Of a stretch of DNA of 51,750 nt, positions 17,039 through 24,108 are shown piece after piece. How positions within the stretch are numbered: position 1 is the stretch's first letter; each line of letters opens with the position of its first letter. The notes beneath the pieces were generated by a model. That model was not told the origin of the DNA, made no database searches, and saw nothing but the letters and a program-made list of their open reading frames with translations. The translations under genes and the position numbers were made by a program. Source of the stretch: Methanobacteriota archaeon (GTDB lineage Archaea; Halobacteriota; Methanosarcinia; Methanotrichales; Methanotrichaceae); the NCBI GenBank assembly GCA_029553285.1, contig JAKPCO010000001.1, forward strand, positions 1 through 51,750, read 5' to 3'.

Positions 17039-17042
17039 TATC

Positions 17043-18371
17043 ATGAGGTCCCTGATGCTCATCATTATGCTCGCTCTGCAGCTCGCCCTCTCAGCCAGTG
17101 CTGCAGATATCGAGGTTCTGCCCACCGGGTCTCTCGGAGATGCGCTAGATTCCGCGTCTGATGGAGACACCATCTATATCCAGCCAGGAATATACAGCGA
17201 GAGCCTGGCAGTCAATAAAACCGTTAGCATCACAGGTCAAGAGGGCGCGGTAATCGACGGCGAGATCAAAATACGTGTTGATGGCGTGGTCCTGAGCGGC
17301 ATCACCATCCGCGGTTCTGGAATAAACCTCAGCTCAAATGGCAGCCGGATAGAGGGATGCAACGTGAGCGGGTGTACAGGATCGGGGATGGTGATAACGG
17401 GCTCCTGCAACAGCATCATAAACAGCACCATTGCCAGAAACGGCCTTGTGGGTATCGAGATCTGGGGGAGCAACAACACAGTAAAGTGGAACAGGATCAA
17501 CGCAAATGATGATTGTGGTATCATAGTACACGGTGATGGTAACATACTGGAGAGCAATGCGATTCTGGAGAACGTTCATGATGGGATGGAGATAGAGGGT
17601 TCTTCCAACTCGATCGCCAGGAACAACGTTTCCATGAGCCGGGGCGCGGGAATAGAGATCCTGAACATGTCCAGCGGTAATGTTGTGGAGGGCAATACCA
17701 TCTATGGTAACGGAGAGTGCGGCATAGAGGTCATAGAGTCCTACGAGAATAACATCTCAGGAAACAGCCTCGATGGAAACGGTTTCGGGATAAAAACGGA
17801 GCGCGCAACGAACAATCTGATCTCAATCAACAAAGTCCAAAACAGCGCGGAGGATGGCATCATCATCTCAGACGAGAGCAAGTGCAACACAGTTCACAAG
17901 AACAGTGCAGACAATAACCACGACGCTGGCGTGAGGATAGAGGGATCGAAGGAGAACATGGTGATCGGGAACAGCCTGCGCGGCAACGCAGTGGGTATAG
18001 ACATATCCAGCTCTGAAAACAACACCGTCCGTGGAAACCGCGTGGTGATGAATGGGGTGGGCATACATCTGGACATGTACAGCACGGACAACACGCTCTA
18101 CCACAACGCGATGATCGACAACAGGCAGAGTGCTCTGGACAGCTCAGTCTACTACGGGAAGAACATGTGGGACAGCGGCAGCGAGGGCAACTACTACAGC
18201 GATCACACCTGCCGGGAGGTATGCAGTGCGTATGAAATACCGAGCGGCGAGGAGAGAAACAACATCGACAGATTCCCGCTGAGCTCCTGGGATGAAAGGC
18301 TGATGGACATAAAGTTCGTGTGGCCGGTTCCTGGATGTGTGCCGGCGTATGCGAAGGGACTGGCCATATGA
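17043..18371 (+). CDS. Exported right-handed parallel beta-helix (NosD-like) protein
   Basis: 442 residues with a signal peptide (LIIMLALQLALSASA). About a dozen coils follow, with repeats of the type NNTVKWNRINANDDCGIIV, NSIARNNVSMSRGAGIEI and NNLISINKVQNSAEDGIII. This is the NosD/PbH1/CASH pattern. The end carries a Tyr/Cys-containing cap (YYSDHTCREVCSAYEIP). Many methanogens export such proteins to the surface and their ligands are mostly unknown; carbohydrate binding or modification is possible. It is co-transcribed with the pentapeptide-repeat gene, making a pair of exported beta-helices of two different kinds. Confidence 0.88.
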   Translation: MRSLMLIIMLALQLALSASAADIEVLPTGSLGDALDSASDGDTIYIQPGIYSESLAVNKTVSITGQEGAVIDGEIKIRVDGVVLSGITIRGSGINLSSNGSRIEGCNVSGCTGSGMVITGSCNSIINSTIARNGLVGIEIWGSNNTVKWNRINANDDCGIIVHGDGNILESNAILENVHDGMEIEGSSNSIARNNVSMSRGAGIEILNMSSGNVVEGNTIYGNGECGIEVIESYENNISGNSLDGNGFGIKTERATNNLISINKVQNSAEDGIIISDESKCNTVHKNSADNNHDAGVRIEGSKENMVIGNSLRGNAVGIDISSSENNTVRGNRVVMNGVGIHLDMYSTDNTLYHNAMIDNRQSALDSSVYYGKNMWDSGSEGNYYSDHTCREVCSAYEIPSGEERNNIDRFPLSSWDERLMDIKFVWPVPGCVPAYAKGLAI

Positions 18372-18390
18372 GATGCAGCTCTTTCTGGAA

Positions 18391-18441
18391 CCTCCCCGGG
18401 ACGCAAAGGTAGCGTAAACTCATGTCTTCAGGTCGGGGAGG
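18391..18441. other. Structured convergent intergenic segment
   Basis: CCTCCCCG (18391-18398) pairs perfectly with CGGGGAGG (18434-18441). Inside, ACGC-AAAGGTA-GCGT can form a small second hairpin. It lies between the convergent ends of the NosD-like and phosphoesterase genes and could act as a bidirectional terminator or be a structured RNA. Confidence 0.4.
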
Positions 18442-18467
18442 AGCGTGCATACCCTGCCTGAGATATT

Positions 18468-19199
18468 TTATCTCTTCCTGTGTCTCTGAGCCGTCATTAT
18501 CTCTTCAAGCCTCCCCAGATACGTGCCGTCTAGAAGATATATTCTGGAACGATTCAGATCGATGAGCTTCATGAGCGGGCCCTTCTCCTCATCCATCTCA
18601 TTCAGGGGCAGGCTGCCGCAGAGCGGGTTGAAGGCGGGCATGACCACGACCTCTTTTTCGTATTCCTCAGAGAATGCCCTCACCCAGACCCGCTCGCTCC
18701 TCGATGATCCCAGCGGATCCACGAGTCTGATGGATGGGTGGAGGTGCGCGGTGATGAGAATTCTGGATGAGAGCACCTCCGGGTCAGGCCAGGTGTGGCC
18801 GTGGAAGTATCCGACGCCATCGATCACCACACCCTCAGACGCGCACACCTCAGCCCCTGGCGCAAGATCCCTGAGACCGGTATCGTGATTTCCAGGGACC
18901 AGGGTGACCTCCACGATCTGGGAGAGCTTACTGATGAAATCGGGCACCTCGACCCTCTCCTGCCAGCTCGTTCTGGGCACGTTGTGCTTCAGGTCGCCGA
19001 GGACGACCAGCCTCTCCGGTTTGTGTTCATCAATCATCCCTCGAAGCAGATCGAGCAGTTTTCCGGTCTGGCTCGGAACGTTCGCGCCTCCGAGCCAGAG
19101 CTCGTACTCGATGCCAAGATGCAGATCCGCAACCACCATGACCCTGTGTTTGCCCTCTGCGATGAGGACCGCCTCTCCTGCAATCGGGAGAACCCTCAC
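18468..19199 (-). CDS. Metallophosphoesterase, COG1407 type
   Basis: This 243-residue cytoplasmic calcineurin-like phosphoesterase shows the full metal-ligand series: D25 and H27 in VVADLHLG, D69 in VVLGDLKHN, N104-H105-D106 in VPGNHD, H133/H135 in YFHGHTW and H152/H154 in TAHLHPS. This spacing matches the archaeal COG1407 group, whose members are often linked to DNA-repair helicases. The substrate is not known. The start is a GTG at 19199, preceded by GGGTGGG. It converges on the NosD-like gene. Confidence 0.87.
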   Translation of the reverse strand: MRVLPIAGEAVLIAEGKHRVMVVADLHLGIEYELWLGGANVPSQTGKLLDLLRGMIDEHKPERLVVLGDLKHNVPRTSWQERVEVPDFISKLSQIVEVTLVPGNHDTGLRDLAPGAEVCASEGVVIDGVGYFHGHTWPDPEVLSSRILITAHLHPSIRLVDPLGSSRSERVWVRAFSEEYEKEVVVMPAFNPLCGSLPLNEMDEEKGPLMKLIDLNRSRIYLLDGTYLGRLEEIMTAQRHRKR

Positions 19200-19354
19200 C
19201 TGAACCCACCCGCTGCACTTGATCCCCTGCAGGGTAATTTATGCATCGCACTTTTACCCATGAAAGCATGACATGGAGGGACGACCTCCGGTGTCGGGGC
19301 GTTTCTGGACGAAACTAAACACTGCATCAAAGCTTTCATCCTTTTGGCACGCCT

Positions 19355-20140
19355 CTACTCTTGCATGCATGATTTACGGCAGAGATCGAAGGCAGGCTCA
19401 GATGCCATCGATCTGATGAGCTCTGAGGCAGCCTCCTCTTCGTCTCCATGAACATAAAGCCACACGCTGCCCTCCGCGCCGCAGACGCCGCCAGCTGCCA
19501 TGATCTCCGCCTCTGCGCCTGTGAGCATGCGTATCGCATCGATCTCCGTTATTATCTCGCCCGGTACAGGAAGAAGGCGCAGCCCCCTCAATCCCGGAGC
19601 GTTCAGCCTCCGCGAGAGATCCATGAGATCAGCATCTACACGCTTCTCAAGACCAACAGGAATCATCAGAGAGACCCTGCGCCCGACCGCGGCCTGGAGC
19701 GCAGCGATGATCGTCCCTCCTCGTGGATGCCCGACGAGGACCGCGGCCTGCCTGCGCTGGAGATCGAGCGCGTTCGCGCCTTTTATTATCATGTCACCCT
19801 CAGAGAGGTCATCGACCACATCGAAGAGCGTCAGCCCCCTGCTCCATTCTCCTCTCTTTATGACCACATCACCGGGGAAGTCATGCTCATCTGGAAGACG
19901 GCCGGTCTCGCTGGTCTCCATCCAGGGAGGAAGCGTGATGCCCCTGAAGAACCTGCGCCTCGAGAATCCGTCCCTCTGGCCGATCAGCTCAAGCAGCTCC
20001 TCAGCCACGTAACCGTTCGTGGTGCCTGCGACGATCACCACAGTGCCAGACCGCATCGCTTCACGGACCGCAGGATGCGCGGCCACCGCCCTGGCTATCA
20101 GACGCTTTCCAGCCGCCGGCGTTATGACAAACTGACCCAT
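19355..20140 (-). CDS. Conserved-looking protein of unknown function (261 aa)
   Basis: The protein begins MGQFVITPAAGKRLIARAVA and is rich in alternating hydrophobic strands and Gly loops (VVIVAGTTNGYVAEELLELI, AVLVGHPRGGTIIAALQAAV). This suggests an alpha/beta Rossmann-like or NagB/RpiA-type fold, but I do not recognise the family. ATG 20140 was chosen; the longer frame upstream (to 20269) is unlike coding sequence. It lies downstream of the cobZ-cobS-cobY cluster with a 177-nt gap, so membership of that operon is uncertain. Confidence 0.75.
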   Translation of the reverse strand: MGQFVITPAAGKRLIARAVAAHPAVREAMRSGTVVIVAGTTNGYVAEELLELIGQRDGFSRRRFFRGITLPPWMETSETGRLPDEHDFPGDVVIKRGEWSRGLTLFDVVDDLSEGDMIIKGANALDLQRRQAAVLVGHPRGGTIIAALQAAVGRRVSLMIPVGLEKRVDADLMDLSRRLNAPGLRGLRLLPVPGEIITEIDAIRMLTGAEAEIMAAGGVCGAEGSVWLYVHGDEEEAASELIRSMASEPAFDLCRKSCMQE

Positions 20141-20317
20141 GATTTCAGATAAGCATCCGGATGAAAAACGTTGGGGGTACATTGCGCCAGGCGTTCGCCA
20201 AAGCGTTGCTGCGCATCTGTTCTGCAAGATGCTGCAGTCGCATTGAATGCGGCTCTCAAGCGCGAACAAGCCATATCCTCGGACCAGAAGCGTCTCTACA
20301 TGGATCCTGCGCGCCAG

Positions 20318-20683
20318 TCACTCAAAATCACCCTCTATCTCCTTCGGCGCCAGCAGAAGCTCCTTGAATATGAGGATCTCGATCACCTGGGCCACATAGC
20401 GCCTCTGCTGGAAACGCAGGATGTCCTCATGCATCCTGAGCTCGCTGTCTATCTGCACCCTGAGGAGCGCCATGCGCAGCTCCTCTTTCTCAGGCTCGCT
20501 GAGCGTGTTCCTCAGCGTGCAGAACTCCCTGAGCAGCTCTGGAAGCCTCATGGGGTTCTGCAGAACCTTTGCGAGCAGCAGTATGTAATCCCTGGCGTTC
20601 GCCGGGTTTCTCTCGCCTGTGAGAAGCTCAAGCTCTGAGATCCTGTAGACCTCTCCATCTATGCTGATAACGTCCCCGTTCAA
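20318..20683 (-). CDS. Small unknown protein encoded directly after cobY
   Basis: 121 residues, mainly alpha-helical and highly charged (LREFCTLRNTLSEPEKEELRMALLR), with an N-terminal beta piece (DVISIDGEVYRISELELL). I recognise no family. Its ATG overlaps the cobY stop (ATGA), so it is translated together with cobY and may be an accessory to late cobamide assembly or simply an operon passenger. Confidence 0.75.
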   Translation of the reverse strand: MNGDVISIDGEVYRISELELLTGERNPANARDYILLLAKVLQNPMRLPELLREFCTLRNTLSEPEKEELRMALLRVQIDSELRMHEDILRFQQRRYVAQVIEILIFKELLLAPKEIEGDFE

Positions 20684-21327
20684 TCCATATCACCCTGCGG
20701 TTCCTTGCGTCTTCCGATGATGCTCTCGCAGATCCTGAGATCCTCAGGTGTATTTATGTTGATCGCGAGCTCGATCCTGTTCATGATGAGGTGGAAATCC
20801 TCCTGCTCCTCCGAGATCTTCGAGCCCGTGAGAACGTTCACGCCTGCCGGCACAATGAGCTCTCCCATGTAGTTGAAGATCACGTCAGGCCTTCTGCCGA
20901 GAGATCTGTGGAGGCTCAGAGGGGTATGGACGGAGAGAGCGGGCTCCGGTCTGGATCTGTATACATCAATTACCTCTCTTATGATCTCCTCTGTGATGAG
21001 AGGGAGATCCGCCATTACCACCATGACAGGGCCGGATATCTCAGATCTTTCCACAGCCTCCACCATGTCAGGGATGTAGCCTGATCCTGAGGTATCCACG
21101 ACCTCTAGATTCCTCCCGAGAGACCATCTTCGCGTCTCAGGCGTGGCGCTGGTCGTGGCCACGATTATCCTCTCGATTGATGGTTTTATGGCGGATACGA
21201 CATAATAGATCAGCGGTTTTCCGGAGAGCTGGACCATCGGCTTCTCGCCCATTCCGAGCCTGCTGCCCCTGCCTCCGGCCATCACCACACAGTCCAGCCA
21301 CTCACCCCCAGCGCGAGGGCTGCGCAC
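20680..21327 (-). CDS. cobY: GTP:adenosylcobinamide-phosphate guanylyltransferase
   Basis: This archaeal non-orthologous replacement of CobU activates adenosylcobinamide phosphate with GTP in the nucleotide-loop assembly of cobamides. The nucleotidyltransferase signature VVMAGGRGSRLGMGEKPMV is at the N-terminus. The acidic metal motif VMVVMADLPLI lies mid-protein, and NININTPEDL-type residues (INTPEDLRI) near the end. The GTG at 21327 lies 46 nt inside cobS. Family N-termini would place the start at a CTG (21297) right before DCVVMAGG, so the true start is uncertain. It follows cobS. Confidence 0.9.
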   Translation of the reverse strand: MRSPRAGGEWLDCVVMAGGRGSRLGMGEKPMVQLSGKPLIYYVVSAIKPSIERIIVATTSATPETRRWSLGRNLEVVDTSGSGYIPDMVEAVERSEISGPVMVVMADLPLITEEIIREVIDVYRSRPEPALSVHTPLSLHRSLGRRPDVIFNYMGELIVPAGVNVLTGSKISEEQEDFHLIMNRIELAININTPEDLRICESIIGRRKEPQGDMD

Positions 21328-22022
21328 AGCGCTACGGCCCTTCCGATCTCATTCGATGCGCCTATGCCATCGCCCGATCCCCCGCCGAAGTTTCTTCTCG
21401 AGACGCGCGCCAGATGGAGTGCGGATAGCAGAGAGAGGATCAGCATGATCACTCCCGCTGTCTTCAGGAGGAGAGCTGATGCGATTGAGGAGATGATCAA
21501 CCCTGTGAGGAACTCTTTCTTCCCGGTCCTCTCTATCATGATCTGGCCCAGGCCTGCCTGAAACGGCTCTGTGAACGCTGCAAACGCCAGCATGGACTGC
21601 TTTGCTGAGATCTCTGAGACGACAAGAGCGGCAGGCAGAAGCAGATGATCCATGGATCTGATCGCGGAGAATAGCGCGAGGAGGACCAGTATCACGAACA
21701 CAGCCCCTCCAGATCCTAGGTTCACATCCTTCATCGCCTTTATCTTCTTCTCAGGACTCCCGTGCGCGGTCACACCATCGCCGAAGTCTGCGAGGCCGTC
21801 TATGTGATTTATTCCACACACCCAGTATATCGCGATCATTATGCAGATCGCGTTGATATCCTGGGGCAGAAAGAGACCGAGGAGATACGCCACTGCTGCG
21901 AAGATCAGGCCCAGGGAGAGCCCGATGACCGGAAAGATGTAGACATGCCTCATCAGGGCCTCGATCCCCTCCATTGATATCCCCACAGGTATCGTGGATA
22001 GGAAGCCGAAGCCGGACCTCAC
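21282..22022 (-). CDS. cobS: Adenosylcobinamide-GDP ribazoletransferase (cobalamin synthase)
   Basis: This polytopic membrane enzyme joins adenosylcobinamide-GDP to alpha-ribazole (phosphate), the last step of cobamide assembly. About 246 residues with five to six hydrophobic segments. The conserved acidic loop NHIDGLADFGDGV is the metal/active-site region of the family. The C-terminus has GGGSGDGIGASNEIGRAVAL. The GTG at 22022 omits the family's usual first residues. An in-frame CTG at 22043, which overlaps the cobZ stop as CTGA, would add LRDLLFA and restore them. Confidence 0.93.
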   Translation of the reverse strand: MRSGFGFLSTIPVGISMEGIEALMRHVYIFPVIGLSLGLIFAAVAYLLGLFLPQDINAICIMIAIYWVCGINHIDGLADFGDGVTAHGSPEKKIKAMKDVNLGSGGAVFVILVLLALFSAIRSMDHLLLPAALVVSEISAKQSMLAFAAFTEPFQAGLGQIMIERTGKKEFLTGLIISSIASALLLKTAGVIMLILSLLSALHLARVSRRNFGGGSGDGIGASNEIGRAVALCAALALGVSGWTVW

Positions 22023-22039
22023 TGCGAAGAGCAGATCTC

Positions 22040-22498
22040 TCAGCTGAATCCCGCCCTTGTGTACATGTTCGATGAGACGCCCCCGATGAGACCGCCGATC
22101 ACATCGTCCATGAACGGGCCGAGCCTGGCGAGGATCCCGGGCTTTGCTTTGTCATATCTGACATACTCGAATGTCCCCTTGTATCCGCCAATGTACTTCG
22201 CTATGCTCATGCCCAGCACCTCATCGGCTATGAGATACGTGAGATCTCTCTCGTAATCCTCTCCTCTCAGATTCGGGAGCATCCCCCTCCTTCCCCTCTC
22301 CTCCAGAAGAACCCCCGCGTATATGAGAAGCGCCAGGTTCGGGTCAGATAGCGCGATCTTCAGCTCCCTCCTGAACACAGCATCCGCCTTCTCGCGGGTC
22401 TCGACGCCCGGATGCGGTACGTACAGCTCCAGAGCGGTCGCGACTATATCATCAACTGTTATACCCTCGTCCCTCAGAACATCTACGATATCTCTCAT
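22040..22498 (-). CDS. cobZ: Alpha-ribazole phosphatase, CobZ (PgpA-like)
   Basis: 152 residues. The sequence (DDIVATALELYVPHPGVETREKADAVFRRELK..., YLIADEVLGMSIAKYIGGYKGTFEY) belongs to the PgpA-like family. In Methanosarcina mazei a member of this family, CobZ, replaces the phosphatase CobC in removing phosphate from alpha-ribazole-5'-phosphate. Position directly upstream of cobS and cobY supports that role over phosphatidylglycerophosphate hydrolysis. ATG 22498 follows a strong GGAGGT site; the longer frame to 22576 is not needed. First gene of the cluster. No cobalamin riboswitch was recognised upstream. Confidence 0.85.
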   Translation of the reverse strand: MRDIVDVLRDEGITVDDIVATALELYVPHPGVETREKADAVFRRELKIALSDPNLALLIYAGVLLEERGRRGMLPNLRGEDYERDLTYLIADEVLGMSIAKYIGGYKGTFEYVRYDKAKPGILARLGPFMDDVIGGLIGGVSSNMYTRAGFS

Positions 22499-22829
22499 AA
22501 GACCTCCTGCTCCGGGATGGCAGGAACTCCAGCCGTCCCTCAGGAGCAGCTGAGACCGGGCAGCATCGTTCGCCACACACCCCTCAAATCTGCGGAATCA
22601 TGCATCTCTGGTATTCGTTCTGTCAGAGACGAAAATCCAGGATTTCCATCTTTCGGCCGGTCGGAGATACACGATGCTCTCAGCCAGCGGAAGAGATGAT
22701 GGCGGAGAAAATGCTCGTGGCGTGGAAGTAGTTCCAGATGGAACATCAAACAGAGAATCTCTTTAGGATGATCACCAGGGATGATGTGCGCGACCATGGT
22801 GTTCCAGCTGGAAGATCTAAGAGATCTCT
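22499..22829. other. Gene-free stretch between the HisB-like gene and cobZ
   Basis: This 331-nt stretch has no convincing gene. It carries two related units of about 35 nt, annotated separately, near the 3' end of the HisB-like gene. The remainder should contain the cobZ promoter, but no clear TATA box was picked out. Confidence 0.6.
22731..22766. repeat. Double-palindrome repeat unit 1
   Basis: Begins GTTCCAGATGGAAC (palindromic arms GTTCCA/TGGAAC) and ends GAGAATCTCTTTAG. It matches unit 2, 34 nt further on, in both palindromes and their order. Confidence 0.5.
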
Positions 22830-22833
22830 TTAG
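22801..22833. repeat. Double-palindrome repeat unit 2
   Basis: Contains the perfect palindromes TTCCAGCTGGAA and AAGAGATCTCTT, ending CTTTAG. It overlaps the last codon and stop of the HisB-like gene by four bases, so in the minus-strand transcript it forms the 3' end structure of that operon and may act as its terminator. Confidence 0.5.
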
Positions 22834-23366
22834 AGATTTTTATCCCCGACTCCGCCATCCCTTATCGCATTCCTGAGCGCAGCTCCGAGGGCCTTCATCG
22901 CTGAGATGATCTTCTCCCTGTCGTCGCCGCCGTCAGCGATAACGTGGAGCGTGAAAGATCCGTTGTATGCCATGGACCTCAGGAAGTGCTCCAGGTTCTC
23001 CAGCGCCATTCCGCCAATGCTCTCAGAGGAGAGCTTCAGACTCGCTTTGAACCCCGGAGCCCCAAAGCTCACTGCAGCCAGAGCGGTACAGTCCCCATAC
23101 GGCACTATCGCGCTGCCTGTGCCGCCCTTCACTTCTGAAAGACAGCTTCCAAGTGTTATCCCGACATCTTCAACCAGGTGGTGATCTCCGGTCGCATCGC
23201 CTCTGGCCCTGATTCTGATATCGAAACGCCCGGATGCTGCGAGCATTCTCAGCATGTCATCCAGAAGCTCGACGCCTGTGGAGACCTCGACCTGCCCTGT
23301 GCCGTGGAGATCTATGAGAACATCCACATCGGTCTCGTATGTGGTGCGGCGTGCTGATGGCGTCAT
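22830..23366 (-). CDS. HisB-like (imidazoleglycerol-phosphate dehydratase fold) protein with degenerate active site
   Basis: 178 residues align along the length of HisB: DLHGTGQVEVSTGVELLDDML, then RARGDATGDHHLVEDVGITLG, and a second half ending AMKALGAALRNAI. HisB uses two Mn sites. Here the first motif DHML reads DDML (D37 for His). The HHxxED motif is kept (H62, H63, E66). The second HHxxEA motif is replaced by R150-E151-K152-I153-I154-S155. The phosphate-binding RFG...PMDE segment is shortened to a VPYGD region. Normal dehydratase activity therefore looks unlikely; it may be a repurposed paralogue. It is the last gene of a three-gene operon and its start overlaps the upstream stop. Confidence 0.75.
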   Translation of the reverse strand: MTPSARRTTYETDVDVLIDLHGTGQVEVSTGVELLDDMLRMLAASGRFDIRIRARGDATGDHHLVEDVGITLGSCLSEVKGGTGSAIVPYGDCTALAAVSFGAPGFKASLKLSSESIGGMALENLEHFLRSMAYNGSFTLHVIADGGDDREKIISAMKALGAALRNAIRDGGVGDKNL

Positions 23367-23815
23367 AGCTTCTCTATGCGCACCTCTCCTTCAAACCCGA
23401 TGAGCTCTGCGCCATCGTCTGTTCCATGAATCTCCACCCCGTCCATCTCCTCAGCCCCGCAGAGCACATCCTGCTCCGGATGGGTTCCGGGCTGTATTCT
23501 GCAGCTCACGCGCGTCCTCTTTCCCACAGATACAACCACCTTGAGCCTTGGGGAGGCTGGATGTCCCTTCGGGAGCACTATGAGCGGAGAGCCGAGCTCA
23601 CGGATGTGGAATATCGTGCATCTCAGCCCCCGCTCAATGGCCTCGCCGGTGCCGAATGATGATGCGACTATCAGATCTTCTGGATCTGTAAATAAAACGA
23701 TCTCCTCCCGGTCGGTCTCAAGAAAGAAATGCCTGCCAAGCGTCCTGGCTAACGCGAGCGTCCCCCTGCTGCCACGAAGGTACGCTATCTCATCGTCTGC
23801 GATCCTGATCTTCAT
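23363..23815 (-). CDS. Unknown beta-rich protein (150 aa)
   Basis: Begins MKIRIADDEIAYLRGSRG; strands such as FFLETDREEIVLFTDPEDLIV and LKVVVSVGKRTRVSCRI dominate. I do not recognise the family. ATG 23815 overlaps the stop of the zinc-ribbon gene (ATGA) and its own stop overlaps the start of the HisB-like gene (ATGA), so all three are tightly coupled. The longer frame to 23902 is the zinc-ribbon gene read in the wrong frame. Confidence 0.8.
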   Translation of the reverse strand: MKIRIADDEIAYLRGSRGTLALARTLGRHFFLETDREEIVLFTDPEDLIVASSFGTGEAIERGLRCTIFHIRELGSPLIVLPKGHPASPRLKVVVSVGKRTRVSCRIQPGTHPEQDVLCGAEEMDGVEIHGTDDGAELIGFEGEVRIEKL

Positions 23816-23970
23816 CTCTCGAGCTTTACGTTCCTGGATTTGCATGAGGGGCACATCGGCCTTTTGCCCATCCCCTTGAACTTGTTTCCGCAGTCCAGGC
23901 ATATGTAATCCTTGGCGGACAGACCCTCCTCAATCGCGCCGAGATCCGGGCCACCTCCAACTGTGCACAT
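23812..23970 (-). CDS. Small zinc-ribbon protein (52 aa)
   Basis: The 52-residue frame contains a C24-x2-C27 / C40-x2-C43 zinc ribbon (YICLDCGNKFKGMGKRPMCP, then SCKSRNVKLER). The N-terminal half is short and Gly-rich (MCTVGGGPDLGAIEEGLSAK). GAGGTGAG precedes the ATG. It is the first gene of the operon with the 150-aa protein and the HisB-like protein. It resembles small archaeal rubredoxin-like/zinc-ribbon proteins that act as nucleic-acid or protein adaptors; the role here is unknown. Confidence 0.85.
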   Translation of the reverse strand: MCTVGGGPDLGAIEEGLSAKDYICLDCGNKFKGMGKRPMCPSCKSRNVKLER

Positions 23971-23991
23971 TCAATCTCACCTCAAGGAGTC

Positions 23992-24013
23992 TGTTTGCTG
24001 CAAACATATTTAA
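23992..24013 (-). promoter_or_regulatory. Promoter with abutting 15-nt palindromic operator
   Basis: TGTTTGC-T-GCAAACA (23992-24006) is a perfect inverted repeat. It overlaps by two bases the minus-strand TATA-like TTAAATATG (24005-24013) and lies just downstream of it, 20-35 nt before the zinc-ribbon ATG. A repressor bound here would block transcription initiation. Confidence 0.55.
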
Positions 24014-24108
24014 CTTGCGGGAGTGTGGCTGGCAACCGGAATCTCATCGCATCAGGACACCCGGGGAGCCGGGCGTCACTGACGATGGCGGGAGCCGCGC
24101 TTTTCCGG

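Noticed and set aside
18391-18441. Resemblance of GGGACGCAAAGG to the core of the c-di-GMP (GEMM) riboswitch
   Set aside because: The rest of the consensus is missing, the site lies between convergent 3' ends rather than in a 5' leader, and c-di-GMP signalling is not established in methanogens.
22499-22829. Possible cobalamin riboswitch upstream of cobZ
   Set aside because: No B12-box-like element or matching secondary structure could be identified; the region contains only the duplicated palindromes.
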